From the NCBI RefSeq assembly GCF_036245645.1, contig NZ_BTPE01000001.1, forward strand, positions 310,001-374,000: DNA of 64,000 nt, read 5' to 3'. The stretch's first letter is position 1, and every line of letters starts with the position of its first letter. Source of the DNA: Algoriphagus taiwanensis. Lineage in GTDB: Bacteria; Bacteroidota; Bacteroidia; Cytophagales; Cyclobacteriaceae. Of this stretch, positions 17,026-26,455 are shown piece after piece. The translations under genes and the position numbers were made by a program. The notes beneath the pieces were generated by a model that was not told where the DNA came from, searched no databases, and saw only the letters and a program-made list of their open reading frames with translations.

Positions 17026-18834
17026 TTACTCAACTTTCTTCCTTTCCCCTCTAAATGTCCCATTCGGCTGAACAAAGTTCACGGCAATAATTTCCCCGTC
17101 TTTTTCCTCAAACTTCACCTTGAAGCCTTCCAGAACCTTCAGGTTAAATTCATGCTCGCCGATATTGACCAATTCGTACTCAGGTTGGCCGGGCACAAAG
17201 GCATAGAGTTTTTCCTCTTTGATGTAAATTTTCACTTCCTGCACGCCCATCAGTAGGTAGGCTCCCTCGTACTTTTTCAAGTCATCTACCGAAAGCTCAT
17301 TTTCCTTCGGTGTACGCTTAAATTCGATCGGATCCAAGGCAGGTTCTAATGAAGCTTTTAGACCAGAGATATCTCCGGTCATGTTGCTGACAAACTGCAA
17401 GACAAAAGGATTATCTCGATTCGGTTCGCCTTGGTAGATCAAAAACAAATTGAACGCGTCGTAGTCTTTGTGCTCCAAAAAGCCACCCAAAAGGCCTGTT
17501 TGCACAAAAAGCGTATCGTTTTTCAGGTCAATTTCCATTTTCCCATAACCGGGATGTTCGTAAGTGCCGGTATAGTCCATCAGGATATGGGATGGCTTGG
17601 TTAGGCTTGCTTTGGCCGTGGAGTCTGCAACAGCCTTTGCTTTGGCTTGTGCTTCCTTGGCTTCTTCCAAGCGCTTGACCGTTTCACCTAGCCAATCAGA
17701 GGGTTCTAAGTTAAGCATGCGATCTGCCACCATATTTCTGACCACATTGGGAAGTGGAGAACCATTCTGATTAGTCAGAACCACGATTCCTAAACTGTCT
17801 GTTGGGTAGAAAGCGGCATTTGCAGAAAAGCCATCGATATTTCCTCCATGTTCCACCCGGTAGTGACCTCGGTAAGAGGCCAAAAACCAGCCATAGCCAT
17901 AGTTGGAAAACTGCACATCGGGATGCTCCTTGGAAGGAGTGCCGGCAGCCACCACCATTTGGGCACTCATTGCCTCCTTCACGTAGTCTTCAGGGATGAT
18001 TTGTTCGCCCTTGAATTTCCCACCGTTGATCCAGGTAATGAGCCAGTTGGACATTTCCGAGACGCTGGAATTGATCGCTCCGGCTGGTCCCATAGCGGCG
18101 ATATTGTAGTAATCCATTCGCTTGGTTTTTCCATCTAAGTCCACCGAGTAGCCAAAGGATTTGTCTGCATCCTTTTCCATCTCGGGAATGCGGAAATTGC
18201 TTCGGGTCATGCCCAGTTTGTCAAAAAAGAGCTCCTTCACATTTTGCTCCCAGCTTTTACCGGTAAGTCGGGCACCGATTTCACCTTGGAGGAAAAACAT
18301 CCAGTTGTTGTAATACCATTGCTGTCGCAGTCCGGTGAAAGGCTCCTGAAATTCGATCCGCTTGATCAGTTCCGATTTGGATTCGGATGGAAACATAAAC
18401 CAGGAAAAATCATGTCTTGGTAAACCCGTTCGGTGAGCCATCAGGTCTTTGACGATGATCTGCTCATTCATCCAGGGCTCAGCAAAGCGGAGTTCGGGTA
18501 TGTATTTTCCTGGGCGGGCATCAAAGTCGATTTTCTCCTCTTTGCTAAGCACGCCCAAGACGGCCGAGGTAAAGGCTTTGGAAGAAGATCCAATAGCAAA
18601 AAGCGTGTTTTCAGTCACCGGAACCTGATTTTCCACATCCTTGAAGCCAAATCCTTTTGCATAGACGATTTGATCTTTTTGGACAATGGCTATGGCAAAA
18701 CCGGGTGTGTTTAGGGCTACTCGGGCTTTTTCAAGTTCGGTATCCAGGATTTTGAAAACGTCCTGTTTTTTCTGAGAAAAGGTAGGGCTTACAAAAAAGC
18801 TGAGAAGGAGTAGGGAGAGGAGAAGTCGGCGCAT
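17026..18834 (-). CDS. Exported serine hydrolase, class C beta-lactamase fold, with DUF3471
   Basis: The ATG at 18834 starts a Sec signal (to about residue 20), giving 602 residues; the frame extends eight codons further but without a better start. The S-x-x-K motif is S83-S-S-K86, YYNN at 174-177 supplies the Tyr-x-Asn element, and HGGNIDGF gives the H-x-G motif. Residues 410-600 form a C-terminal beta-rich DUF3471-type domain (LKKYEGAYLL, EHEFNLK). Such proteins are esterases or peptidases rather than resistance enzymes in most cases. A terminator lies between it and the TIM-barrel gene upstream, so it has its own promoter. Confidence 0.88.
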   Translation of the reverse strand: MRRLLLSLLLLSFFVSPTFSQKKQDVFKILDTELEKARVALNTPGFAIAIVQKDQIVYAKGFGFKDVENQVPVTENTLFAIGSSSKAFTSAVLGVLSKEEKIDFDARPGKYIPELRFAEPWMNEQIIVKDLMAHRTGLPRHDFSWFMFPSESKSELIKRIEFQEPFTGLRQQWYYNNWMFFLQGEIGARLTGKSWEQNVKELFFDKLGMTRSNFRIPEMEKDADKSFGYSVDLDGKTKRMDYYNIAAMGPAGAINSSVSEMSNWLITWINGGKFKGEQIIPEDYVKEAMSAQMVVAAGTPSKEHPDVQFSNYGYGWFLASYRGHYRVEHGGNIDGFSANAAFYPTDSLGIVVLTNQNGSPLPNVVRNMVADRMLNLEPSDWLGETVKRLEEAKEAQAKAKAVADSTAKASLTKPSHILMDYTGTYEHPGYGKMEIDLKNDTLFVQTGLLGGFLEHKDYDAFNLFLIYQGEPNRDNPFVLQFVSNMTGDISGLKASLEPALDPIEFKRTPKENELSVDDLKKYEGAYLLMGVQEVKIYIKEEKLYAFVPGQPEYELVNIGEHEFNLKVLEGFKVKFEEKDGEIIAVNFVQPNGTFRGERKKVE

Positions 18835-18865
18835 AATAAAATGGTTTAGAATAAACAATAATAAA

Positions 18866-18905
18866 AAATTGCCCCAAAAAGAGATAGACTTATTTGGGGC
18901 AATTT
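18866..18905 (-). terminator. Intrinsic terminator (minus strand) of the TIM-barrel gene
   Basis: AAATTGCCCC and GGGGCAATTT form a perfect stem (extended by AAA/TTT). Read on the minus strand it is followed by a T-rich tract, as expected for rho-independent termination after the gene ending at 18931. Confidence 0.87.
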
Positions 18906-18930
18906 GAAGAGTTTGGGATGGCTTTACGAC

Positions 18931-19878
18931 TTAGCCGGCATTTTCCAAAGTCCTTCTTACTTGATCCAGATTGACCCGGCACTCCTCGATTGACTCCCAT
19001 TCCCGGCCTCTTTCCCCGTGCTCGATTCCCACATAGCCATGGTAGTTGTGGGCCAGTACGATCTTCATCATCCGGGTGTAGTCCAGTCCTGTTTCACGAC
19101 CCTGATCATCCCAAACTTTTGGCTTCAGGCTGACTCCTTTTGCCATAGGCATCAATTCATCCACACCCCGATAGGAATCATAACTGAGAATCTGATCTGC
19201 ATCCCGCTTCATCACAAAGTTGCCAAAGTCCGGCAAGGTACCCGCCCGGCGATGTGCAGTTTGCTTAATCAGCTCGGCCAACCATTTACCGTTGGAGGAG
19301 TAGCCTCCATGGTTTTCTATGATGACATTGATATCAAAATCGTCTGCAAATTCACAAATTCTGCGAAGGGTAGAACTGCAGACATCTATTGCTTCCTGCT
19401 CCAGTTTGGGATCCTGACTGAACGGAACAGCCGTGTAGGCATTGATCCGAATGGAATGACAGCCTAGGAATTTGGCCGCTTCTACCCACTTTTTATGATT
19501 TTCTACCGTCTGCTGTCGCTCCTCGGGGGTGGCGGCACCTAATTGACCTTCCCGGTCCACCATGATGAGTACGTTGGTGACCCCTTCTCCTTCGGAGCGG
19601 GTTTTCATCTCCTGCAAATAGGCTTTGTCCTGTGCCTTGTCCATAAAAAACTGGTTGACATACTCCACTGCATCGATACCGTGTTTTTTGGTCTCGATGG
19701 CAAAGTCCAGATTGTCCATTTTCCCTCCGAAAAGCAAGGGGTTCAAAGACCATTGGGCTAAGGAAATTTTAAAAATCGGATCTGCTTTAGTTTTTGACAT
19801 GGCAAATTCTGGTAGTCCAAGCCCAATAGCAGCTGCTGCCAGGCCGGATGTTTTGAGGAAGTTTCTTCGGTTAGTCAT
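18931..19878 (-). CDS. Tat-exported TIM-barrel protein (sugar phosphate isomerase/epimerase-like)
   Basis: The 315-residue product begins with a twin-arginine signal (NRRNFLKTSG followed by an alanine-rich stretch), then an AP-endonuclease-2/xylose-isomerase-like barrel: VEYVNQFF, VENHKKWVEAAKFLGCHSIRIN, VIIENHGG (metal-binding Glu), PDFGNF and VGIEHGERG. The family includes hydroxypyruvate isomerases and sugar epimerases; many exported members have no proven reaction. The neighbour upstream is a Tat-exported Gfo/Idh/MocA oxidoreductase, and both probably act on the same periplasmic sugar or glycoside. The gap of 143 bases leaves room for a separate promoter. Confidence 0.87.
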   Translation of the reverse strand: MTNRRNFLKTSGLAAAAIGLGLPEFAMSKTKADPIFKISLAQWSLNPLLFGGKMDNLDFAIETKKHGIDAVEYVNQFFMDKAQDKAYLQEMKTRSEGEGVTNVLIMVDREGQLGAATPEERQQTVENHKKWVEAAKFLGCHSIRINAYTAVPFSQDPKLEQEAIDVCSSTLRRICEFADDFDINVIIENHGGYSSNGKWLAELIKQTAHRRAGTLPDFGNFVMKRDADQILSYDSYRGVDELMPMAKGVSLKPKVWDDQGRETGLDYTRMMKIVLAHNYHGYVGIEHGERGREWESIEECRVNLDQVRRTLENAG

Positions 19879-20021
19879 GGGAAATAGGGATTGGGTTAAT
19901 GGTTATTGAGTTTTTGGTTGTTATGTTCTAAGTTAATGAATTTGAGAGAGATTGCTTTGTTGTGTTTATCTTTCTCCCTTCCTGATCGGTAGAATGGAGC
20001 AGGAATACTATGCCTACTGAA

Positions 20022-21536
20022 TTAAATCTCCCATCCGCTTCGATACTCCCTTGTCAGCAACTGATTTGCAGCTTCATCATTGGTGATTTTGACCAAATTC
20101 GCATCGAAATCCACCTTTTTGCCAGCTCTCAAGGCTACAGCACCAAGGTTAATCGTATCGGTAATGCATTGGGCCCGGGTAAAGCTGCCCGGGGTCTGTC
20201 GCTTTTCCAGCATGGCATCCACCCATTGGTCGGTGTTGCGGTCCACTTCACGGGAATTGATTCTCTCAGATTCTCTACCAGCCATCATGGAACTTTCAGG
20301 CAAAAGCACCGGATATTCTCCCCGGAAGCCTCCCAGGATTTTCCCTTTAGACCCTACGATCAGCAAACCTTCCTCTGGAGTGTCTTTTTCATCCATTTCT
20401 AATTCCTCGCAGGCAAATGGCTTCATTCCCCCATCATACCAAAACAGGTCAAAAGCAGGTAGGGAAGCTTGGGCCGGAAAATTCCATTTGATCGTACAGC
20501 TCGCGGGGAAGGCAACGTCATTTTTCACCCATTGATAGACCTGATTGACTTCCTCCCGAGTGGTGGTGCCAAAGGCCCTAGCGGAAACGGGACTGCGGTC
20601 GATGCCCAAAGTTTCAAAAAGTGGAAACAAACTGTAATGCCCCATATCTGCTACCGATCCACCTCCGAATTCGTACCATCCTCGAAAGACATTGTGCGTG
20701 TAGTTTTTGTGATAGGGCATATCAGGCACAGGTCCCAGCCAAAGATCCCAATTCAATCCTTCGGGAATGGGTTGTGACTCGGAAGGTCTTTTGGTCCATT
20801 GTTGCCAAACGGGTCGATAGGACCAATTGTGGATTTCTTGTAGTTCTCCGATCAGTCCGGCATCCATCCACGCTTTGATCTGTCGGTATTCGGGCCGGTC
20901 AGACCAAGCTAAAAGATGAGTAACCAAGCCTGAATCTTTGGCTTTTTGGATGACCTTTCTTCCTTCCAAAAGCCGATTTGCGATGGGTTTGTGTGTCACC
21001 ACGTGCATGTTTTGATCCATTGCGGCCAAGGCAATCGGCGCATGGGTATGATCGGGGGTCATGATTTTGACTGTATCGATGCCTTTTTCCTTGGCAAGAA
21101 GCTCCCGATAGTCTTCATAGCTTGCACAACCTTTGTATTTACCTGAGGGCTTGTTCTTTGCGTAATACGTTTCCACATATTCCTGACCGATATCTCTTCC
21201 TCCGGGGATTCCAGGCTTGCCTTCCCACCAAGAATCATCGCCGATGGTTTTGCGGATATCATTCCGAATGCCGTACGGGGACCAGTCGAAATAGTCAGTA
21301 GAAAATTTATTCACGTCGCATACCGCAACCACCCTCACTTTTGGATTTTGCAAAAGGCTTCCCATTTCCCGTAGCCCTTGAGTTCCGCAACCGATATTGG
21401 CTACAGTCAGTTGGTCCGAGGGTGGGATTTTTCCCAAACCTGCGATGACGTTGGAAGGAACGATGGTAAAAGATGCAGCAAAGGTGGCCGCCGAAGCGAG
21501 AAAATCCCGGCGGTTGAGGTGGTCAGATTTAGACAT
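20022..21536 (-). CDS. Tat-exported Gfo/Idh/MocA family oxidoreductase
   Basis: A 504-residue protein with a twin-arginine leader (NRRDFLASAAT), a Rossmann domain (VANIGCGTQG near 43-52, a D at the end of the second strand, VKIMTPDHTHAPIA) and the family Lys in HKPIANR where most members have EKP. The C-terminal alpha/beta domain has GGGSVADMGHYSLFP, the usual substrate-site His motif. Members oxidise or reduce sugars with tightly bound NAD(P). Export by Tat suits folding with cofactor in the cytoplasm. Nucleoside hydrolase and TIM-barrel genes flank it on the same strand. Confidence 0.9.
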   Translation of the reverse strand: MSKSDHLNRRDFLASAATFAASFTIVPSNVIAGLGKIPPSDQLTVANIGCGTQGLREMGSLLQNPKVRVVAVCDVNKFSTDYFDWSPYGIRNDIRKTIGDDSWWEGKPGIPGGRDIGQEYVETYYAKNKPSGKYKGCASYEDYRELLAKEKGIDTVKIMTPDHTHAPIALAAMDQNMHVVTHKPIANRLLEGRKVIQKAKDSGLVTHLLAWSDRPEYRQIKAWMDAGLIGELQEIHNWSYRPVWQQWTKRPSESQPIPEGLNWDLWLGPVPDMPYHKNYTHNVFRGWYEFGGGSVADMGHYSLFPLFETLGIDRSPVSARAFGTTTREEVNQVYQWVKNDVAFPASCTIKWNFPAQASLPAFDLFWYDGGMKPFACEELEMDEKDTPEEGLLIVGSKGKILGGFRGEYPVLLPESSMMAGRESERINSREVDRNTDQWVDAMLEKRQTPGSFTRAQCITDTINLGAVALRAGKKVDFDANLVKITNDEAANQLLTREYRSGWEI

Positions 21537-21597
21537 GATTTAGGTTTTTTGGGTTGGCAAGGGAATTTAGCAATTTCGATTTATTGATACCTTCTAA

Positions 21598-22527
21598 TTA
21601 TGGGGTTTTCAATAATCTCCAAAACTCCTCGCGCATCTTATCTGCATCGATCTCGGTGTAGACTTGTACCACTCTCGGGGTGTTTTCCGGAGGAGTCATT
21701 ACCGGTGAAACCGTCGCCCATTCGGGGTGAATATAAGCCATCACCAATGCCAAATCCCACATCACCCGGGTTTTGTCTTGTGGATTGTGCACTCTCCAGC
21801 GATCTGCCAAAATCTTTTCGATTGCCACGTTTTCATCCAGTCTCGCATAAGTCTCATCCCGATCAAACTTCAAGGCAAAGGAAGTCGTCGTGGTCATGAT
21901 GGTGAAGTCCAATCCCTCAAGATTGAGCAAGTAATCGAAGGCATTTAGGTCACAGCGTATATTGAATTCGCTTTTGTTCCAAGCCCGAGATTCAGGAGTA
22001 TACCAGGAACCCAAGGAAAAAAGTCGGATTTTATCCTTGATGTCCGGTGCCAAAATCAAAGCTGTTGCCACATTGGTCATGGCACCAAGTGTCAGGACAT
22101 GGAGCTTTTCTTCTCCTTTCATCTTCCGGGCTTCGGCGATAATGGCCTGAGCTGCCGGAGAATCTCTTGGGTCTTGCTGTCCCCATGCTCTTCCGATCTG
22201 TCGATCCGCGCCCAAGGGATGTGGGATATCCATTCGACCCATCGCAGCAAGAATCTCCTCATTGAGGCGCTGACTTTCCTCGACTGGCTTGAGCGTCGCG
22301 GTTTCGTAGGCATTCCACTTTTCGAAGACATTCAGATCGGCATTATTGAAGTGAGCCGAACTCAGCCCGATCAGATCAATTCCCGGCACTTTGACCAAAT
22401 AGGCAATGGCATAGAGGTCGTCCATTTCATTACCTGTGTCGGAATCCAACCATACTTTCTGCTGGGAAAAACCTGACTGAAGGATTAAGAAAAGGCATAC
22501 AATCAATAGGGATAAGTTGGTTTTCAT
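21598..22527 (-). CDS. Secreted nucleoside hydrolase-like protein
   Basis: The ATG at 22527 gives a Sec signal (to about residue 22, ending GFSQ) and 309 residues; the longer frame to 22584 is unlikely. The DSDTGNEMDD motif at about 27-36 is the metal-binding DxDxxxDD cluster of inosine-uridine nucleoside hydrolases, varied at one position (N-E for D-D usual spacing). LGAMTNVATAL and the RCDLNAFDYLL stretch also fit. It lies 61 bases before the Gfo/Idh/MocA gene. In Bacteroidota such exported members occur beside sugar-degradation genes, so the true substrate may be a ribosylated or other N-glycoside. Confidence 0.88.
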   Translation of the reverse strand: MKTNLSLLIVCLFLILQSGFSQQKVWLDSDTGNEMDDLYAIAYLVKVPGIDLIGLSSAHFNNADLNVFEKWNAYETATLKPVEESQRLNEEILAAMGRMDIPHPLGADRQIGRAWGQQDPRDSPAAQAIIAEARKMKGEEKLHVLTLGAMTNVATALILAPDIKDKIRLFSLGSWYTPESRAWNKSEFNIRCDLNAFDYLLNLEGLDFTIMTTTTSFALKFDRDETYARLDENVAIEKILADRWRVHNPQDKTRVMWDLALVMAYIHPEWATVSPVMTPPENTPRVVQVYTEIDADKMREEFWRLLKTP

Positions 22528-22719
22528 CAGTCTTATTTGATTTTTAACGGTCTGATGGAATATCGCAAGGAAATATCCTTTCACTGAATGGAAACTACTT
22601 CTTGCTCAATTCCATGGGTTTAGACAAGATAAAATCCAAAATACACAATTTCTTTTGACACAATGCAGGCTAGCTACTTTTCGGGAAAAGCTTATCTTAA
22701 GCAGACAATTCCCACTGCC

Positions 22720-24354
22720 ATGCAAAAGCTTTCCCTACTTCTTTTTATCCTGGTCGTTATTTTCTCCTGTCAGGAAAAAACTCCCCAATCGGAACAAATC
22801 ACCTATCCCGAGCGACCGAATATCGTCTGGATCGTCGTAGAGGATATGTCTCCTGAGCATTTGGAAACTTACGGAGGCACAGGTGGTAAAACTCCCCATC
22901 TGAATGCCTTGGCAGCCGAATCCCTGCAATACCAAAATGCATTTTCTACTGCGGGTGTTTGTGCTCCCAGTCGGGCAGCTTTGATCACGGGAGCCTATCA
23001 AACTTCAATCGGAGCGATGCATATGCGGACTTTAGCGCCATCTGCTGCAGCTGGAGACGCCTATCCTCCCGGATTCAAAGGCTATTCCACCGTACTGCCT
23101 GAAGGAATGTGGCCCTATCCGGTTTATCTCCGAATGGCCGGCTACTACGTGAGCAATAATGTCAAAGAGGACTATCAATTCCGCAGCCCCGTCATGATGT
23201 GGGATGAAAGCAGCAACAAGGCTCATTACCGCAACCGACCCGATCCCAACCAGCCCTTTTTCTCCATATTTAACTTTACCACTACCCATGAATCCCAAGT
23301 TTGGGTTCGGGAAGGGAAGGACAGCCTCTTGGTTGACCCCAAAGACGTGACCGTGCCTCCAGTTTATCCGGATGATTCACTTACCAGACGCACGATTGCC
23401 CGATTTATCACCAATGTGATGCGGATGGATGCCCAGGTAGGGGAGGTGATTGCCCAACTGAAAGAGGACGGGCTATATGACAATACCATCATTTTCTTTT
23501 ACTCCGACCATGGGGATGGGATGCCTTATTTCAAGCGGGAATTGTATGATCGGGGCTTGAAAGTGCCTTTGCTGGTCAAAGCTCCTTGGCTGGAAGGGGG
23601 GACAAAGACGGATGAACTGGTCAGTTTTGTGGATTTCGGTCCAACATTGCTTTCTCTGGCAGGAATTCCAATTCCGGAAAGCATGCAGGGACAGGCTTTT
23701 CTCGGAGAGCAGAAGGCTGAGCCTCGAAAATATATTTATGCCGCCCGGGATCGGATGGATTCAGAATACGATCGGGTACGGGCCGTTTCCGATGGACGGT
23801 TTAAATACATCCGTAACTACATGCCCGAAAAGCCAAACTACCAGAATATCCGCTACCGGCTTCAAAATCCCCTGATGGGACATCTCCTGGAACTGAATGA
23901 AAAAGGGCTGCTCAATGAAAATCAGGCCCGTTGGTTTGCTCCAAGCAAGCCCGAGGAAGAACTCTACGACACCCAAAATGATCCGTGGGAGTTTAACAAC
24001 CTGGTAGGGAATCCGGAGTATGCCGATAAATTAGAAGAGCTGCGCAAAGCCCATGAGGATTGGGTCGCTGAGTACGGCGACAAAGGTGCCCTGAATGAAA
24101 TGGAAATGGTCAGAGGCTGGTGGAATGGAGGAGAAAATCCTCCCGTCACCGAATCCGCTGAGGTAAGTTTTGCAGAAGGCAAAGTCACTTTAAGTTGCCC
24201 CACTTCTTCAGCTCTGATCGGCTGGAGAAAGTCAAGCAGTGATTCTTGGAAAATCTACACCGAACCTTTTGAGGCGGTGGCTGGAGATTCATTATATGTG
24301 AATAGCCATCGAATAGGATTCGAGGCAGCGGAAATTGCCATGACTATAAAATGA
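22720..24354 (+). CDS. Lipoprotein sulfatase (family S1)
   Basis: The ATG at 22720 starts a lipoprotein signal with lipobox VIFSC at residue 17, giving 544 residues. The formylglycine motif is CAPSR at 81-85, in GVCAPSRAALITG; metal-binding E41-D42 replaces the more usual D-D pair, and SDHGDG lies near 265. The last 80 residues form a beta-rich tail. It removes sulfate esters, most likely from a polysaccharide; position of the sulfate cannot be read. A cytoplasmic or membrane formylglycine-generating enzyme must act in trans; none is in the window. The alpha/beta hydrolase gene starts 13 bases after its stop, forming an operon. Confidence 0.92.
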   Translation: MQKLSLLLFILVVIFSCQEKTPQSEQITYPERPNIVWIVVEDMSPEHLETYGGTGGKTPHLNALAAESLQYQNAFSTAGVCAPSRAALITGAYQTSIGAMHMRTLAPSAAAGDAYPPGFKGYSTVLPEGMWPYPVYLRMAGYYVSNNVKEDYQFRSPVMMWDESSNKAHYRNRPDPNQPFFSIFNFTTTHESQVWVREGKDSLLVDPKDVTVPPVYPDDSLTRRTIARFITNVMRMDAQVGEVIAQLKEDGLYDNTIIFFYSDHGDGMPYFKRELYDRGLKVPLLVKAPWLEGGTKTDELVSFVDFGPTLLSLAGIPIPESMQGQAFLGEQKAEPRKYIYAARDRMDSEYDRVRAVSDGRFKYIRNYMPEKPNYQNIRYRLQNPLMGHLLELNEKGLLNENQARWFAPSKPEEELYDTQNDPWEFNNLVGNPEYADKLEELRKAHEDWVAEYGDKGALNEMEMVRGWWNGGENPPVTESAEVSFAEGKVTLSCPTSSALIGWRKSSSDSWKIYTEPFEAVAGDSLYVNSHRIGFEAAEIAMTIK

Positions 24355-24367
24355 GACTGAATTGGAT

Positions 24368-25543
24368 ATGAAGTCTTTCCTCAACAAGCTAACTTTTTTC
24401 TGCCTTTCCTTTATGGCCACCCTATGGGTCCATGCTCAGGAAAACATGCTCTGCCAAGGTGCTTATTGGACCGAGGATGAGGCAGCTATTTTTATGAAAA
24501 AGACTTCCGAGTCGTGGGCTTCTCAATCTGACTGGGAAAATCGGACAGAGGTAATTCGGAATGGAATTCTCCAAGGAATGAAACTTGGCCAAATGCCAGA
24601 CCGAATAGCTCCTTTCAATCCCATCATTCACAGCACCCGGGAAATGGATGGCTACATTGTGGAAAATATCGCGATCGAAAGCTTTCCGGGATTTTATATT
24701 ACCGGCAACCTGTATCGCCCGCTCAATCCAGCTCCTTTTACCAAAAGCCCTGCAATTCTCAGTGTGCATGGACACGGACCTGATCTGAGGTTTGGAGAAA
24801 GTATGCAAAAACGAAGTGCAGCTTTTGCCCGGATGGGAGCGGTGGTGTTTGCTTATGATATGATTGGCTATGGAGATTCCAAGCAAGTGGATCACAAAAT
24901 TCCGATTGCCTTAACCCTTCAAACTTACAATTCACAACGTGTTATTGATTATCTGATCTCCCGTCCGGATGTGGATCCCGATCGGATCGGAGTGACCGGT
25001 GAATCGGGTGGAGGAACCCAAACTATCCTAATTACTGCACTGGATTCGAGAATAAAGGTTTCCGCTCCGGTGGTGATGGTTTCAGCTTACTTCTTTGGAG
25101 GCTGCACTTGCGAAAGTGGAATGCCGATACATAAAAGCGAAAACCATCAGACCAATAATGTGGAAATTGCTGCTTTGGCTGCTCCAAGGCCCCTATTATT
25201 GGTTTCTGACGGAGGAGATTGGACTAAGAATACTCCAAGAATTGAATTCCCCTATGTGCAAAAAGTGTATTCTGCTTTTCAGGCAGAAAGCCGGGTGGAT
25301 AATGTCCATTTTGCCGGAGAGCGGCATGACTATGGTAAAAACAAGCGGGCCGCCGTTTACAATTTCTTTGGGCATTACCTTGGTCTCAATGCAGGCAGAA
25401 TCCCCTATCAGGATGGATTTGATGAGAGCTTTGTGACTCTGCTGTCTGCCGATGAGCTACGGGTATTTAATGAAAGGTTTCCTTTGCCAAAAGAGGCTTT
25501 AAGTGGAGATGATGCTGTAATCAATTTTTTGAACCTGAATTGA
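24368..25543 (+). CDS. Exported alpha/beta hydrolase (acetyl xylan esterase-like)
   Basis: The ATG at 24368 is preferred over the TTG two codons earlier, giving 391 residues with a Sec signal ending VHAQ at about 24. The nucleophile is S213 in GESGGG; an Asp in DGGDWT and a His in GERHDYG complete the likely triad, and SVHGHGPD near 133 is the oxyanion-hole region. The fold matches the DUF5017/acetyl xylan esterase-like group often found with sulfatases in polysaccharide loci. It is 13 bases after the sulfatase gene. Removal of acetyl or similar ester groups is inferred. Confidence 0.87.
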   Translation: MKSFLNKLTFFCLSFMATLWVHAQENMLCQGAYWTEDEAAIFMKKTSESWASQSDWENRTEVIRNGILQGMKLGQMPDRIAPFNPIIHSTREMDGYIVENIAIESFPGFYITGNLYRPLNPAPFTKSPAILSVHGHGPDLRFGESMQKRSAAFARMGAVVFAYDMIGYGDSKQVDHKIPIALTLQTYNSQRVIDYLISRPDVDPDRIGVTGESGGGTQTILITALDSRIKVSAPVVMVSAYFFGGCTCESGMPIHKSENHQTNNVEIAALAAPRPLLLVSDGGDWTKNTPRIEFPYVQKVYSAFQAESRVDNVHFAGERHDYGKNKRAAVYNFFGHYLGLNAGRIPYQDGFDESFVTLLSADELRVFNERFPLPKEALSGDDAVINFLNLN

Positions 25544-25611
25544 GGGTTTTTGAATGAGATTGCTTTCCCAACCGATACTTTTAATCAATAATTTTTAACT
25601 CATACCAGACC

Positions 25612-26436
25612 ATGTTCACTCTATCGCCAACCATTTCATTAAATCCCAAAAATCGGTCCTGGAAGCTAAATCTTTCTCAGGATGGATCTTTCCAAATGGA
25701 GTTGATAAAGGAGAAGTGGAGTTTGAAAATATTGGGTTATATATCCCCGAATTATGATATATCTCGCTTTCAATCCGATCCTACTTTTTTTATTAAGGAA
25801 AAGGGCAAAGGTCTCAATTTGAGTCAGTTGGAAAATGTTTGGAAGAACTCAGGCGTTCCTCTTTCCTATTGTGCAGAAATAGGCAAAGCTGAGGTGCCAA
25901 TGAAAATTCCCTCAGGAAATCTTAGATTTTTCTCGGGATTGGTAATTCATCCTTTTTCTGATGGCAATATTTATTTGAGTGCTACTCTCAGCTATACCGA
26001 AGAAGGTATCGGAAAAGAAAAATCGTATTTAGGGGAATTCTTAGCTCTATTGAAGCAGTTTGAATTTTCAATTCCAGTCGTTCTTCCCAAAGTTACAGTT
26101 CCTCCTCCGGTCAGGTTTAATTTTGGAAATTCCAAATTGGATCGGATAGAGTCCTACGATTCGGGTTTTTATTCTGGGGGAGGATCCTACAGCATTGAAG
26201 AGTCAATTTATTTATACGATGACCATTCGTGTTTTTACCGGTATTTAAAAGTGGTTTCTATGCCAGGCTTAAGTGGAGGAATGGATCAAAGAGAGAGCCG
26301 AGGTACTTGGGCTTTCCAGGGGAATTCATTGGAATTAATTTTATGGGATATTCCAAACAAACGGTTTACCGTGGAACGGTTAAATCCGAGTCAGCTCTCA
26401 CTCAATGGAGAAGCTTTTTGGTGGAGTAAGATTTAG
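25612..26436 (+). CDS. Protein of unknown function
   Basis: A 274-residue product without signal peptide, membrane segment or family I recognise. The composition is balanced and the frame is well used, so it is likely a real gene. The second half has beta strands rich in aromatic residues (GFYSGGGSYSIEESIYLYDDHSCFYRYL) and ends with an NEW/SKI tail. It starts 68 bases after the alpha/beta hydrolase gene, with no terminator between, so it could share that transcript; it then converges with the sulfatase on the minus strand. Confidence 0.6.
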   Translation: MFTLSPTISLNPKNRSWKLNLSQDGSFQMELIKEKWSLKILGYISPNYDISRFQSDPTFFIKEKGKGLNLSQLENVWKNSGVPLSYCAEIGKAEVPMKIPSGNLRFFSGLVIHPFSDGNIYLSATLSYTEEGIGKEKSYLGEFLALLKQFEFSIPVVLPKVTVPPPVRFNFGNSKLDRIESYDSGFYSGGGSYSIEESIYLYDDHSCFYRYLKVVSMPGLSGGMDQRESRGTWAFQGNSLELILWDIPNKRFTVERLNPSQLSLNGEAFWWSKI

Positions 26437-26455
26437 CTTTTTCTCCAGACCTATT

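Noticed and set aside
17026..18834. Reading as a beta-lactamase resistance gene.
   Set aside because: The fold and SxxK motif are shared with esterases and peptidases; the DUF3471 tail and size point away from a true AmpC.
25612..26436. Possible second esterase or carbohydrate-binding protein after the alpha/beta hydrolase.
   Set aside because: No signal peptide, catalytic motif or binding-module pattern could be found, so it is left as unknown.
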